DNA of 64,000 nucleotides. It comes from Cornus controversa. Lineage: Eukaryota > Streptophyta > Magnoliopsida > Cornales > Cornaceae. The notes beneath the pieces are model-generated. The model ran no database searches. It saw only the letters and a program-made list of their open reading frames with translations, and was not told the DNA's origin. Positions 34,244-45,455 of the stretch are shown here, one piece after another. The stretch lies in assembly GCA_026545225.1 (NCBI GenBank), contig CM048845.1, positions 32,292,501-32,356,500 on the forward strand. Reading direction: 5' to 3'. Position 1 is the stretch's first letter. Every line of letters begins with the position of its first letter. The position numbers were made by a program, and so were the translations under genes.

Positions 34244-36870
34244 ATGCAAGGTCGTCGTTCTGTAGCTGATCCTTTGATACCTCTTGATCCTGAGCCTGAA
34301 CGTACTCTTAGACAACAGAGGAACATCCCTGTTGATACAATTGTAAAAGAGGAAGAATTAATTGAAGACATGGCAGAAGAGAGGAATAACAACCTTGTTC
34401 CTAATGCTGATGGAGAAAGAGCTAGATTGCTGAGGGACTACTATGTTCCTGAGACATATACCTCGCCAGCAGGTTTTCAATTGCCTAATGTCACAGCACA
34501 GAATTATGAGATCAAGTCCAGCATTATTCAGATGCTACCATCTTATTTTGGGCTGACTCAAGAAGACCCTTACAAGCATCTGGATGACTTCATTGAAGTG
34601 TGCTCAACTACAAAAATTCACAACTTCTCTGAAGATGCTTTCAGAATGAGACTTTTTCCATTCTCTCTGAAAGACAAAGCAAAGTATTAGTTTAACTCCC
34701 TACCGGCTGGTTCTATCACGACTTGGACTCAGATGCAACATGAGTTTCTCAAGAAGTATTTTCCGATAGGGAAGACCAATCAATTCAGACGTGCTATCAC
34801 TGGTTTCTCCCAACATGAGGGGGAATAATTTTATGAGACATGGAAAAGATTCAAGGACCTTCTTAGGAAGTGTCCCCATCATCAAGTTCCTAAGTGGCAA
34901 CTAGTGTAGAGTTTTCATGAAGGGCTCACAGAAGCCAATAGACAGATGGTTGATGCTTCATGTGGAGGTACTTTTATGTTGAAGAGTGAAGAAGAGGCAT
35001 GGACCTTATTTGAAAATCTTAGTGATAACTCTCTACAACATGTGTCCTCTACTCGTTCTAGCAGACCTGCCATTACAAGGAAGACTGATGGGATTTTTGA
35101 GGTTGGTGCTTCAGAAGCTATACCAACTGATATTCATTTAATTGCACAGAAGGTGGCAGCAATCATGGCTGTCAATCAAACTCCTTCTGCTTCAAATTCT
35201 TCATTGCTAGGCCCTTGTGAATTTTGCTCTAGTCCTATACATAACATGAGCAATTGTCCTTCGGTGGGGCAATTTTCTGATATTCAACATGAGCAAGTTC
35301 AAGCTACTTTCACTGGACCAATGAATCGTCCACGAGGTAATACTTACAATCCCACATGGAGGAATCATCCTGGTTTTTCTTACAGTAACCAAGGGGCAGC
35401 AATGCAACCATCATATCAACCTAGGACTTTTGTGCCTCAACAGCAATATCAAACACAAAGTCCTATGGCCCAAAGAATTTCTGCTATTGAAGACAAGCTG
35501 ACACTTACCTTGTCTAAATTTGACAAGCTTGATTCTCTCATAGGGACAGTGCAAGCTACTCCAGCAACAGTACAATCTACAGTTCAGCTAGTGCACTCGC
35601 ATTCTCAATCCATTGCCAAACTGGAATCTCAGTTTGGACAGCTTGCTACTTCACTATGTAGAAGAGAAGAAGGGAAGCTCCCTAGTCAACCAATTGCTAA
35701 TCCAAGAGGGATGCAAGCTTCCACAAGCAACCCACACCATGAGCAAGTTCAAACCATTACCACTTTGAGAAGTGGGAAAATAATTGACAATAAGGTGGGT
35801 GAGAAGAAAGAAGAAGAAAAAGTGACCACAAGTCCAAGTGCTGAAATTCCTTATGAGCCCAAGGCTCCTTTCCCACAATGTTTTCTTGAAGCATCTAAAT
35901 TGGGGAAGCAAGGGGACAAGCTGCATGACATGATGGAGGTGTTTCGCCAAGTGAAGATTAATTTGCCACTCCTTGATGCCATCAAGCAAATTCCTCCTTA
36001 TGCAAAATTTTCGAAGGACTTGTGCACTCAGAAAAGGAGTTCTAAAAGCCATGTGCAAAGGAAAGTAATGCTGCCACAACAAGTAAGTTCAATAATTCAG
36101 CAGTGTACTCCTCCCAAGTACAAAGATCCTGGTGCTCCAACTATCTCATGGATTATTGGGGAGCACCATGTGGATAAAGCTCTTCTTGATTTGGGTGCAA
36201 GTGTGAATTTACTACCTTATTCAGTTTACTTACAATTGGACTTGGGAGAATTGAAGCCTACCTCGGTGGTATTACAATTTGCAGACAGATCAACAAAGCA
36301 ACCCCGAGGAATCATAGAAGATGTGCTCATTAAAGTGGATAAGTTCTACTTTCCTGTTGATTTCATTATACTTGACACTGAGCCAGTTCACAATCCGAAG
36401 AGGCACATTCCTGTGATCCTTGGTCGACCTTTCTTAGCTACTGCTGATGCTTGAATAAATTATAGGTCGGGGATCATGGATATTTCATTTGGCAATATGA
36501 ATGTCAAGCTTAATGTGTTCAATGCTATCCAACACCCCCCAGATCAGAGTGATGTGTTTTGCATGGATGATATTGATGAATGTGTGGAGGAATTTGTTTC
36601 ATCCTCTATATCTCGAAACTCCCTGGAGGTATGTAAGTCTTTTTATGACTTTGAGAACATTAATGATGAAGGGTTGTGTGAAGAAGTGCATGCTATGCTG
36701 GAAGTGGATGCTATTCAGAATACTTCACCATGGAAAATTCCAATTGAGCCACTACCTTCTCTATCTAGCACTCCCCTAGTGCCTTCATTGGAGTCCCCTC
36801 CAGAATTAGAATTGAAGCATTTGCCTGATAAATTAAAGTATGTATTCTTGGGGCACAGAAAACTCTTCCT
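34244..36870 (+). pseudogene. B3 gag-protease, interrupted by stops
   Basis: The ATG at 34244 follows the leader. Gag domain at about codons 105-225 (DPYKHLDDFIEVC, FPFSLKDKAK). TAG stops lie at 34688 and 34907 and TAA at 34826; most fit single G-to-A or C-to-T changes. After 34946 it is open for 502 codons: one zinc knuckle CEFCSSPIHNMSNC (CX2CX4HX4C, ~35216), a Gln/Pro-rich linker, PLLDAIKQIPPYAKF, then the aspartic protease with active site LLDLGASVNLLPYS (~36184). DLGAS in place of DSGAS is usual in Athila. A TGA at 36452 cuts the protease end; reading resumes (MDISFGNMNV) until a frameshift near 36850. Confidence 0.85.
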
Positions 36871-36993
36871 GTTATAATTGCCTCTGATCTGACAGAAGTT
36901 CAAGAGAAGAGCTTAGTAGAGGTTTTATACCAACATCGTGAAGCAATTGGATGGAGTGTTGCTAATCTTAAGGGCATTGATCCCTCAGTTTAC

Positions 36994-38508
36994 ATGCACA
37001 AAATCCATTTGGAAGAAGGATGTAAGCCAACTAGAGAGGAACAAAGGCGACTGAACCCCAACATGAAGGAGGTGGTAAAAAAAGAGGTTGTCAAATTACT
37101 TGATGCAGGAATCATTTATCCAATTTCTGACAGCACATGGATGAGTCCGACACAAGTGGTTCCAAAGAAATCTGGTCTTACCATTGTCCCTAACTCCACG
37201 GGAGAGCTTGTTCCACAACGTACTGCCACAGGTTGGCGTGTTTGCATTGATTATAGAAAGCTCAATTCTATGACAAGGAAGGATCACTTCCCTCTTCCAT
37301 TCACTGACCAAATACTTGAAAGGTTAGCTGGTCAGAGCTATTATTGCTTTCTGGATGGCTACTCTGGTTATAACCAAGTAGCTATGGATCCAGAAGATCA
37401 AGAGAAGACCACTTTCACTTGTCCCTTTGGTACTTTTGCTTATCATCGTATGCCTTTTGGATTATGTAATGCTCCGGCTACATTCCAGAGGTGTATGATG
37501 GCCATCTTTTCTGACATGGTGGAAAAATTCTTGGAGGTGTTCATGGATGACTTCTCTGTTTTTGGATCATCCTTTGAACACTGTTTGAGCAATTTATCAC
37601 TTGTGCTTCAAAGGTGCAGAGAACGAAATTTGGTACTTAGTTGGGAGAAGAGCCATTTTATGGTGAAAGAAGGTATTGTATTGGGCCATATTGTTTCAGA
37701 GAGGAGCATTGAAGTTGATAAAGCAAAGATCGACCTAATTGCAACTCTGCCTCATCCAATTTCGGTAAGGCAAGTTCAATCTTTCTTAGGCCATGCCGGG
37801 TTCTATAGAAGATTCATCAAAGATTTCAGTAAAGTGGCTCGACCATTGTGCCATTTGTTATCGAAAGATGTTCCTTTTATCTTTGATGAAGATTGTGTGA
37901 AAGCTTTTGAAAAGCTTCGGTCTCTGTTATCCTCTGCACCAATTATGCAGTCTCCAAAATGGGCTATACCTTTTGAAATCATGTGTGATGCCTCTGATTA
38001 TGCAGTGGGAGCTGTGTTGGCACAGAGAGAAGAGAAACGACCACATGTCATCTACTACGCTAGTAAGACTCTCTCTGATGCCCAACTCAATTATACAACC
38101 ATAGAGAAAGAGCTTCTAGCTATAGTGTTTGCCTTGGACAAGTTTTGTTCTTATTTATTGGGGTCCAAGGTGGTTGTTTACTCTGATCATGCAGCATTAA
38201 GACACTTATTGGCGAAGAAAAAAACCAAACCGCGTCTTATTCGATGGATTTTATTGCTGCAAGAATTTGATTTGGAGATAAAAGACAAAAAGGGGACGGA
38301 GAATGTGGTTGCGGATCATTTATCTCGAATCGAGTTTGAGCCGGTGATCGATGCATTACCTATTCGAGACTCATTCCTGGATGAGCAATTGTTTGAAATC
38401 ACTTTGATGAAAGTTAATGGCCAAAGGTTGAAACATTGTGTGGAAGGATGTGTGCCAAGAAGAGACGTGGAGTCCGTCGACTTGACGGATCCCGTCTATC
38501 CGACTTAA
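36994..38508 (+). CDS. B3 reverse transcriptase-RNase H, fused in frame to an integrase tail
   Basis: 504 codons are open; the natural polyprotein reading enters from upstream (about 36852, after the frameshift), so this ATG is only the first Met. RT motifs: [13 protein letters not shown] (~codon 78), [27 protein letters not shown], catalytic FMDDFSVFG (~codon 183). RNase [14 protein letters not shown] (~330), [36 protein letters not shown]. All D/E catalytic positions are present. After [10 protein letters not shown] (~codon 469) the frame passes directly into [15 protein letters not shown], the last residues of an Athila integrase; A1 has about 1.2 kb of integrase between the same points. 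It lies inside a polyprotein lacking an intact gag, so expression is doubtful. Confidence 0.8.
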   Translation: MHKIHLEEGCKPTREEQRRLNPNMKEVVKKEVVKLLDAGIIYPISDSTWMSPTQVVPKKSGLTIVPNSTGELVPQRTATGWRVCIDYRKLNSMTRKDHFPLPFTDQILERLAGQSYYCFLDGYSGYNQVAMDPEDQEKTTFTCPFGTFAYHRMPFGLCNAPATFQRCMMAIFSDMVEKFLEVFMDDFSVFGSSFEHCLSNLSLVLQRCRERNLVLSWEKSHFMVKEGIVLGHIVSERSIEVDKAKIDLIATLPHPISVRQVQSFLGHAGFYRRFIKDFSKVARPLCHLLSKDVPFIFDEDCVKAFEKLRSLLSSAPIMQSPKWAIPFEIMCDASDYAVGAVLAQREEKRPHVIYYASKTLSDAQLNYTTIEKELLAIVFALDKFCSYLLGSKVVVYSDHAALRHLLAKKKTKPRLIRWILLLQEFDLEIKDKKGTENVVADHLSRIEFEPVIDALPIRDSFLDEQLFEITLMKVNGQRLKHCVEGCVPRRDVESVDLTDPVYPT

Positions 38509-39397
38509 TCCCTTCGGAGAGTCAATCGTCTCCTATGGACGTTAAATTGTAGGTTCTGTATGTATTTCTATACTTTATTTCCTTTAGTTTTCTTTGATTT
38601 TAATTTTTAGTTTTAGTTTTCTTAAGTTTTTCTTCAATTCTAGTTGCGTTTTAATGGTTTTTCTTTGAGTTTTTGATGTATAAGTTACTTCCAGAGGATG
38701 CCAAGAGGTGTACCGAAGTATTCAGACTCAAGACGGGTGAAAAATAGTGCTCTCGGTCGACCTTGGGTGATGGAGACTCAAAAATATCAAGTCTCGGTCG
38801 AACTTGGGCGATGGAGGGTCAAACAGGCCTTCGGGAGGGGGATCGATCGCCCCAGCCAAGGGGGATCGATCACCCCAATGTTTTTTTGAAGATCCCCACC
38901 AGCAGGTGGGCGATCGATCGCCCATCCTTGGGGGGATCGATCGCCAAAGGCCCATGGAGGGGCTGCCTGAATTTTTAAGGCCTATAAAGGCCACTTATCT
39001 TCCTATGTTGCTACTACTTGCATCCTAGACCTCTTTGAACTTCAATTCAAGTCCTATATCATCCGGAAAACTAATTTCTTCAATTAGTGATTATTATACA
39101 AGAATTTAACATTGATCATCATCAACTTCAACATCAAATTGGATCAAAAATCACTAGTTCTCAAAGGAAGCTCTCACTTTTTCAAGTTCAACATCAAAGT
39201 AAGTGAAGTTTTTCTTTGAAGAAATTGTTCAAATCTTTTTGAGGGCTTTTGAAGACCAAGTTTGGGGGATCAATTTGGTGCATTCATTTGTTCGATTTGG
39301 GTGGAAAAATTGCCGAAAAGAGGAGGTTAAAGGTTACAAAAGAATTGTGCACACCAAGTGTTCGATTTAATTCCTCAACCACACTTTTTCTACTTCT
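38509..39397 (+). other. B3 spacer between pol and third ORF, with GATCGATC word cluster
   Basis: The spacer opens with GGACGTTAAATTG (~38538), the counterpart of the A1 post-pol motif. At 38752-38820 two near copies of CTCGGTCGAMCTTGGGYGATGG occur. At 38838-38945 GATCGATC recurs four times, mostly as GATCGATCGCC. No ORF worth calling. The first of several AAGTTTGGGGG words is at 39259. A leader with GAAG-rich sequence runs to the ATG at 39398. Confidence 0.7.
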
Positions 39398-40621
39398 ATG
39401 GCACCAAAGAGAGCAAGTCACCAAGGTGCTTCAAGTTCAGATAATCCTCGCCGAGCGAGGCATGATCCGACCACAGGTTCTTCACGATCTCGCCGAGAAG
39501 GTATTCAAGAGAGATGGCATCCAAGGGCGTTGAATTTTGAAACAACGTTTGACATAGCCAAACTTTATGGTATGTTTCCCGAGACACGATGGGGGATTTC
39601 CGACATCCGTCGTCGTCGGTCGGCATCCATTTTTGTTCCACTCTCATCTACCATTTACCCGAGGCTTGTCAAGGTATTTTATCAGAACTTAATGCCGACA
39701 CCTGATGAGCGGGATGTGCTTACTTCTTCCGTAGATGGAACAATAGTTCGAGTGGACATGTCATCCATTGCCATTGCCATGGGTTGTCCTCATGAATGCC
39801 CAGCTGATTTATCTCATATCTATACTCCTTTACCCGATGAGTTGTCGGTAGACAATGTGGTTGCACGATTGTGTGCCAACCAATTTTCCAGGCTGAAAAG
39901 GAATGCAGCTTCAAAGTCCTCAATGCCAAATCATTTATGGTTCCTTGACTCTGTTCTACTCAAGAATGTATGTCCAATTGGACATAAAATCGAAAGACGT
40001 CAGGAGTTCCTCAGAGCCTTATATGCCATACATTTTGGGCATTGGCTATCATTCCCACAGATTATCTGGGGCCAGATGGAGAAATTCTATTCCAAAGTTG
40101 TGGCCAAGGCACCAGAAAGTGCAAGTGACTGGGAGTTTCCATTCCCTACTATTATTCACCAGTTGCTTGTGTCACAGGGGTATGCAGTCCATGAGGACGA
40201 GCTTCCCTTTCCACGTGATCTTCATTATGGCACACATGACTGGAACCTGAGTCGATCTCATATGCACCAGAGAGTCATAGCGGCGCCTGGTGAGGTATCT
40301 CGGTTGGCCCAGGGAGGAGAGCATGTAGATATACCACCACCGGTGGAAGATCCAGAGGAGATGGAGGCAGAGGAAGAGGAAGTGCATGCACAGGCTGGTG
40401 GCCATGATTATCAATATTTAGAAGGGCAGATTGCTGGGTTGACAGCCCAGTTTGGCACCCTACAGACAGAGGTCTCCACACAGTTTGGTGCAATGAGAAC
40501 AGAGATGGCGGATCACTTTCGTGACACTCGCCAAGAGCAACTAGAGATGAGGAGGATGATGCGTGCACTGATGCGCCAAGCAAACTTGGATCCGGATGCT
40601 CAGTCACCACCACATCCTTGA
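39398..40621 (+). CDS. B3 third ORF (env position), intact, 407 aa
   Basis: An uninterrupted ORF downstream of pol, where Athila elements carry their so-called env-like ORF. The N terminus is basic and Ser/Arg-rich (residues 1-40). A central part (about 45-300) has RWHPRALNFETTFDIAKLYGMF, LVKVFYQNLM and WGQMEKFYSKVV and resembles the 'putative plant transposon protein' domain seen in this position. An acidic stretch (EEMEAEEEEVHAQ, ~320) and a C-terminal coiled coil with repeats of QFG.(L/M)(Q/R)TE(V/M) (~337-398) follow. I see no signal peptide or membrane segment, so an envelope role is not supported by sequence. Its function is unknown. It is open although gag is broken. Confidence 0.8.
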   Translation: MAPKRASHQGASSSDNPRRARHDPTTGSSRSRREGIQERWHPRALNFETTFDIAKLYGMFPETRWGISDIRRRRSASIFVPLSSTIYPRLVKVFYQNLMPTPDERDVLTSSVDGTIVRVDMSSIAIAMGCPHECPADLSHIYTPLPDELSVDNVVARLCANQFSRLKRNAASKSSMPNHLWFLDSVLLKNVCPIGHKIERRQEFLRALYAIHFGHWLSFPQIIWGQMEKFYSKVVAKAPESASDWEFPFPTIIHQLLVSQGYAVHEDELPFPRDLHYGTHDWNLSRSHMHQRVIAAPGEVSRLAQGGEHVDIPPPVEDPEEMEAEEEEVHAQAGGHDYQYLEGQIAGLTAQFGTLQTEVSTQFGAMRTEMADHFRDTRQEQLEMRRMMRALMRQANLDPDAQSPPHP

Positions 40622-42266
40622 CAGGAAGGTAATCATCTTTTGTATTTTATTTTATTTTTAGTTTTTATTATTCTATTTAATTTTCTTTTTTGTAGATTAG
40701 ATTCTTATTATGAAAAAAAAATGAAAAATGAAAAAAAATATTTTATTTTTTTTAGGATTTTTCTCTTTCATATTTATTTTCACCCATACTATTTTCACTT
40801 GATCTTTGGGGTATAGTGGTTTGTTTTGACAGGTTGAAACATCCAAGTTTGGGGGTGTGCTTGCATTTCCTTTGTGCTAGTGATGTACTCTATTTTCTTT
40901 CCACTACTCCATGATCCTGGTAACATCGTTCTTACCCTTCTCTATGCTTTGATTGGTAGTACATTGTGGACAATGTACAGTTTAAGTTTGGGGGTGAGGC
41001 GATGCCTATTTTTGTGCTTTATTGAATATGGGGGGAAATTGGTGTGAAAATCTTTCTGTAGTAGGATTTTATTTTATTTTATTTTCTTAGTTTGTTTTTT
41101 ATTTTATTTTGTTTTGTTTTTAGATAGAATATTTTGACATTATTCAAAGGATTAATACCTTATGTAGGTGCATAACTTGCAATTTTTGAGTATGTTTGAA
41201 ATTTTTGAAAACTATGGTTTGAATTATGTGGTTTTAATCATGGTTTGTAATAACATGTTTTGAAGTGATTAATTTTAGTTTCCTTACATGCACAAACACA
41301 CTAGCATAGTCTTATGGGGTATAGACTTTGGTTTTGAGTTATTAAGTTACATATGCTTGATATTAATTAGTATCTCTTGAGAATGAGTACCGATGATGTG
41401 TTATACTTGACTTCAATGAAAGAAAAGAAAAGAGAAAAAAGAAAAAAAGTGATGAATAAGCAAATCAATTTGATCCTTTTCATGTGTAACCGGGCCTCTA
41501 TGCCTCAGGAAGCACGGAGTGTTCGCATCAAAAGTGAAAGGGTGAGAAAAGATGAGCATTGGTTGTCTTGATTTGTAGCCTGACTGATTCGAGTAATTAG
41601 GTTTTCGGGGTATCTTAAAGCCTAGTGCCCTAAAGCCATCTGGTTTGGGAGTCACTGACTGAAAGCTTGCTACATAGATCTTTCAGAAAGCTTAATAGAT
41701 CAAGACATTGCACAACCAATAAAGCAATGGAAAAAAAAGAATGATGAAAAAAAAAATTGAAAAGTCATGTATGCATGTTGGGAAGTATGATTTCAATAAG
41801 GGGAGCTAGTGAGTTGAAGGTGTATGTGCCTTAATAGATTCAGAGCTTGGTTATACTACATGAGATGACTTCTAGTTCACTTTTCACGAGGGAGCTGGAG
41901 TTGATTATTTTGAGATATGTTGATGTGAATTATGCATGGGGACCATTGATTTGAATTATAGAATTTGAAAGTTTGGAATTATTCTTGAATGCAAGTTTGT
42001 AACTATGTATTGTAATCTTCTTTTTGAATTAATGTTGAAACAGAATTTTGAATGTTTGTGGGTAACATTTCTGGAAACCCTCACGAGACTATACTCGTCC
42101 ACTAGGGGGAACCTAGGGGTTTAAAGGCTTGTTGCATATACTAAATGCAATCGTTTCTCCCACGAAAGTGGAGTTGGGTAGTTTAGTTAGTATTTAGTAG
42201 TTTCTTTTGTTTTAGTTTTGTTTTATTTTATTGCTAAGGGACTAGCAATATGTAAGTTTGGGGGTG
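40622..42266 (+). other. B3 3' untranslated region with repeated purine-tract words
   Basis: There is no gene. TTTAT/TTTTA-rich tracts alternate with copies of AAGTTTGGGGGTG at about 40843, 40982 and 42254; the last abuts the 3' LTR and is the working polypurine tract (TAAGTTTGGGGGTG, 42253-42266). The short frames in 41377-41655 look accidental. Confidence 0.75.
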
Positions 42267-43779
42267 TGATCGGCGTTGAATGTTACGCATTCTAGCCTCT
42301 TAACTTATGTATTTTATTCTCTAAGTGATAGATTATTTTGTGATTTTACTTTGTTTTAGTGTTTTCTGTATTTTCAGGGCCTTAATGATTATTTCACTTA
42401 AAACCAAGTTTTTGGGCTTTTAAAGAAGACATCCAAGATGGTGAGATGAAGGCTACATCAAGGAGATTCACTCAACCATTTATTTCAATTCAAATCAGCC
42501 CAAGAAAGAGGTCCAAGAGAATTACAGCAACTTAAGAAGGTTTCGGGCCTGAAGCCCAAATCTGCACATAATACAGTCTTAATCCCATTTTGGAAAACGG
42601 ACCAGAAGTCTTATTTCCGAGCCTCAAATCGACATAATTCTCGCGTAAGGTTGAACGAAATTTGATTCTGCACACTTTTGTAAAATTCCGTAAATCGGAC
42701 TTCTAGTGGGTCAAAAGTTGGGCCGAAGTCAGCAGGAAAAACCCACCTGATTAGTGCTGCGGGAAACCCTAATTTATTCCTAATTGGATTAGGACTTTGG
42801 TGTATTCTCTTGGGGAATAAAGTGAAGACTTGGAGGATGAATTGAGGGGAGATTGGACAGAGAGTTTACACAGAGATTGGAGAGTCTGAGAGGGCTGAGA
42901 AGAGAACAGAAACATATTCGCAGAGCCATTGGAGAACATAGTCATACGCATAATTCATGAAGATGATGCCTTCTTCCTCAACAGTTGAAGCTTCTTCTTC
43001 TACCATGAGCGGCTAGTTCATCCACTAGGGTTTTGATGTAGCCCTAACAAAGCATCAATGGTTTGATTGTTTTAATTATTGGGGACCTTTATATACATGC
43101 ATAGATTGTGTAATTGTGAGGATTCTTATTAAGGAATTGGGCAATAAAAGTCTTGTAAATTCAATCTCAATGATTTCTTATCTTGTCTTAGATATTTAGT
43201 TGTTGTTATTGAACTCAATCTCTCTTGTTTTCTGTGATCATGAGAAAGATTATTACACAATGGTAATCACTGAATATATTGTTATGAGCTTTGATGGATT
43301 ATGCCTAGAGAAGATGAACCATACTGCACCCTAGATTAGAGTAGTTAGGCAGATGGCCCATGCCAATCGAAGATAGTCCATGGCTTAGCCTTAATCATAT
43401 GTTATCTTCTTGACGGATGAAGGTGAGCTTGTAGCCACTGACACCACTTATGCATGATGTAATTCCCCTGTAGTTGATTCAATTGACCATTGATTGTGGA
43501 GTTAGTGGTGAAGTCAAACACCCTAGGTTTCTCTCTTATTATCTTCACTATCTTGTTTGCTTTGATTTATTTTATTTTATATTTTAAATTAGTTTAAAAA
43601 TCAGAATTCTTTTCTTATAAATTTAATTTGAATTAGTTCCGTATTCCAACTCATCAGACCATAATCCCTGAGGTACGATACCCCTTTTGATAGCTCTATT
43701 CTGCAAGGAATTCGTTCTATTGCGAAGTGTGAAAATTTTTAATTGGTATACTTTTTGAGTCACACTCACTCACGAATCA
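42267..43779 (+). repeat. B3 3' LTR
   Basis: 1513 bp, same length and ends as the 5' LTR. Differences seen by eye include single-base changes near 42388, 42535, 42567, 42960, 43438 and 43650-43700. Followed by the TAAAT duplication and the G2 protease region. Confidence 0.95.
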
Positions 43780-43784
43780 TAAAT

Positions 43785-44400
43785 CTGTCAAATCTTCTAA
43801 AAAGACATCCAAGAAGTCACATACCACTACTGGATATTTCTATCTTGGAATCTCTTCCCCTTCGGTCAAAAAACTAGCCAAGAAAAAATTATGTCATCCC
43901 TGACCACTAATACCATAACATGGAGAAGTATCGGAATCACTCTGAACTCCAACGAAACAAAATCAGTCTCCTTCGGGTGTATAAATAGTCACTCACCCTC
44001 TAAAACAATCTACCATCCCATGGAACTCTGACAACCAGTCTATACCATGGATGATATCAAAACTACTCATGTCAAGGAGAATAAAATCAAACTCAAGTGT
44101 TTGTCCGACTATCTCAATAACATATCCCTGGCATACCCCGTACAGAATCATTGTACCACCCACTCATGTATCAACACAAATAATTCTACCCAATAGACAA
44201 ACCTCTAACCCCAATGCTCATGCAAATGATGTAGTAATGAATGAGTATGATGCAGCCGAATTAACGATTACACGTGCCCAAGAACTATACACTAGAAATA
44301 TATCTCTAACCACTGAAGGTCCTGCTGAAAACTATGCAGGTGTCACAACATACACTATGCCCTGATTCCTCTGCTCCTGTACTCTATTACCTCATAAAAT
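43785..44400 (-). pseudogene. G2 protease
   Basis: Minus strand, counterpart of G1 8900-9420. The active-site stretch reads VNSAASYSFITTSFA where G1 has IDSGASYSFVATSFA: the catalytic Asp is Asn and the Gly is Ala. FDFILLDMSSFDIIHGIDWLSEF follows. Without the Asp this protease cannot work. Confidence 0.75.
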
Positions 44401-44479
44401 AGATTGATGTGTGGATGCACTAGGGGTAGATCCCCTCACTAGTCATACACTCTAAGCTAAAAAAGCTAGTTGTGGTTGA

Positions 44480-45440
44480 GGCAATGCCCTATAACTGGAC
44501 TATGTGGTCACGGTCTGAACTGGCCTTTGCTATGTACTCTAACCACCCTTACCACCTCCATTCTACTATGGACAATGCCTCACTACATGCCCTTGTTGTT
44601 CACACCCAAAGAAAGTTATCGTGCTAGGCTGACTTATAGGTGGCCTCGTAGGACAATCTATCGTGTAGTGCCCCACTTGTCTACACTTGAGGCATACCAC
44701 ACTTGTCCTAGCAGATCCCAAAGGCATAAAAGTGATAGGTGTAAAACGTGCCATAGGTTGTCCCACTGAATCTATTAAATATAAAAGACCATTCCTAAAC
44801 CTCTTCCTTGCGTGTCCCTCTGAAGCAATTGACAAACTCTTACTTTGCCTTCACGCCTCTCACTTTTCTAGCCTATCTTTGGTCTCAGCCTCAGCCATCA
44901 AAGCTTTTTCCACTGCTTCTGCATACACCTTGAAGCCCAAAATAGACACAAATGGCCTAATAGAATGGTGAAGGGTATTGACAAACCTCCACGTCTTCTC
45001 CTCCTTATCTCTCACAACTTCAGGTGCAAAGCATAAGAGAGGACTCAACTTGTTCTCATATTCGGTCACTATCATGCCTTCATGAACTAGCTCATCAAAT
45101 TCCTTCCTTAGTGTCCTTCACTTCGACCTTGGAAAGTAATGCTTAAGAAAAAAATTCTTAAACTCTTCCCACCCCATGGTCTTAACATCATGTCGGTCAC
45201 TCATTGACTTCCACCATAATTTAGCACCTCCTAAAAACAAATAAGTAGCCAATATCACCTTCATCGCATCATTGGGTGTATACATCATCTTTATATGTTT
45301 CTCTACTTGCTCAAGCCAATTATCCGCCACTAACGGATTTGAGCTTCCATCGACAGTAGGAGGCATCAACTTTATGAATCTAGTGATGAACTTAAAGCGC
45401 CTGTCACTTTCAATTTCTTTCGATTGCACCACTGGTTATT
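44480..45440 (-). pseudogene. G2 gag
   Basis: Minus strand: RRFKFITRFIKLMPPTVDGSSNPLVADNWLEQVEKHIKM, TYLFLGGAKLWWKSMSDRH, MGWEEFKNFFLKHYFPRSK, VTEYENKLSPLLCFAPEVVRDKEEKTWRF, then two zinc knuckles, CLKCRQVGHYTIDCP and FGCEQQGHVVRHCP (44566-44710). The second knuckle has Phe in place of its first Cys. One frameshift lies near 45100. C3 separates the first codons from the leader. Confidence 0.8.
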
Positions 45441-45455
45441 GTACCTCAATGGTAG

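Larger units (their letters stand above)
32586..43779 (+). mobile_element. B3: complete Athila-like gypsy element with integrase core deleted
   Basis: An 11,194-bp element with exact TAAAT duplications (32581-32585, 43780-43784), two 1513-bp LTRs, a tRNA-Asp-type primer site, gag-protease, RT-RNase H, a third ORF in the env position, and a G-rich tract before the 3' LTR. By eye the LTRs differ at roughly two to three dozen positions, so it is a recent insertion compared with its surroundings. Gag-protease carries four stops and there is a frameshift before RT, but RT-RNase H and the third ORF are open. The integrase is missing except for its tail. Confidence 0.95.

Noticed and set aside
38728..39028. 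Overlapping ORFs across the GATCGATC cluster in B3
   Set aside because: Short frames on both strands made by the repeated word; no homology and no conserved start.
39720..40613. Minus-strand and other-frame ORFs inside the B3 third ORF
   Set aside because: Shadows of the 407-codon frame without independent support.
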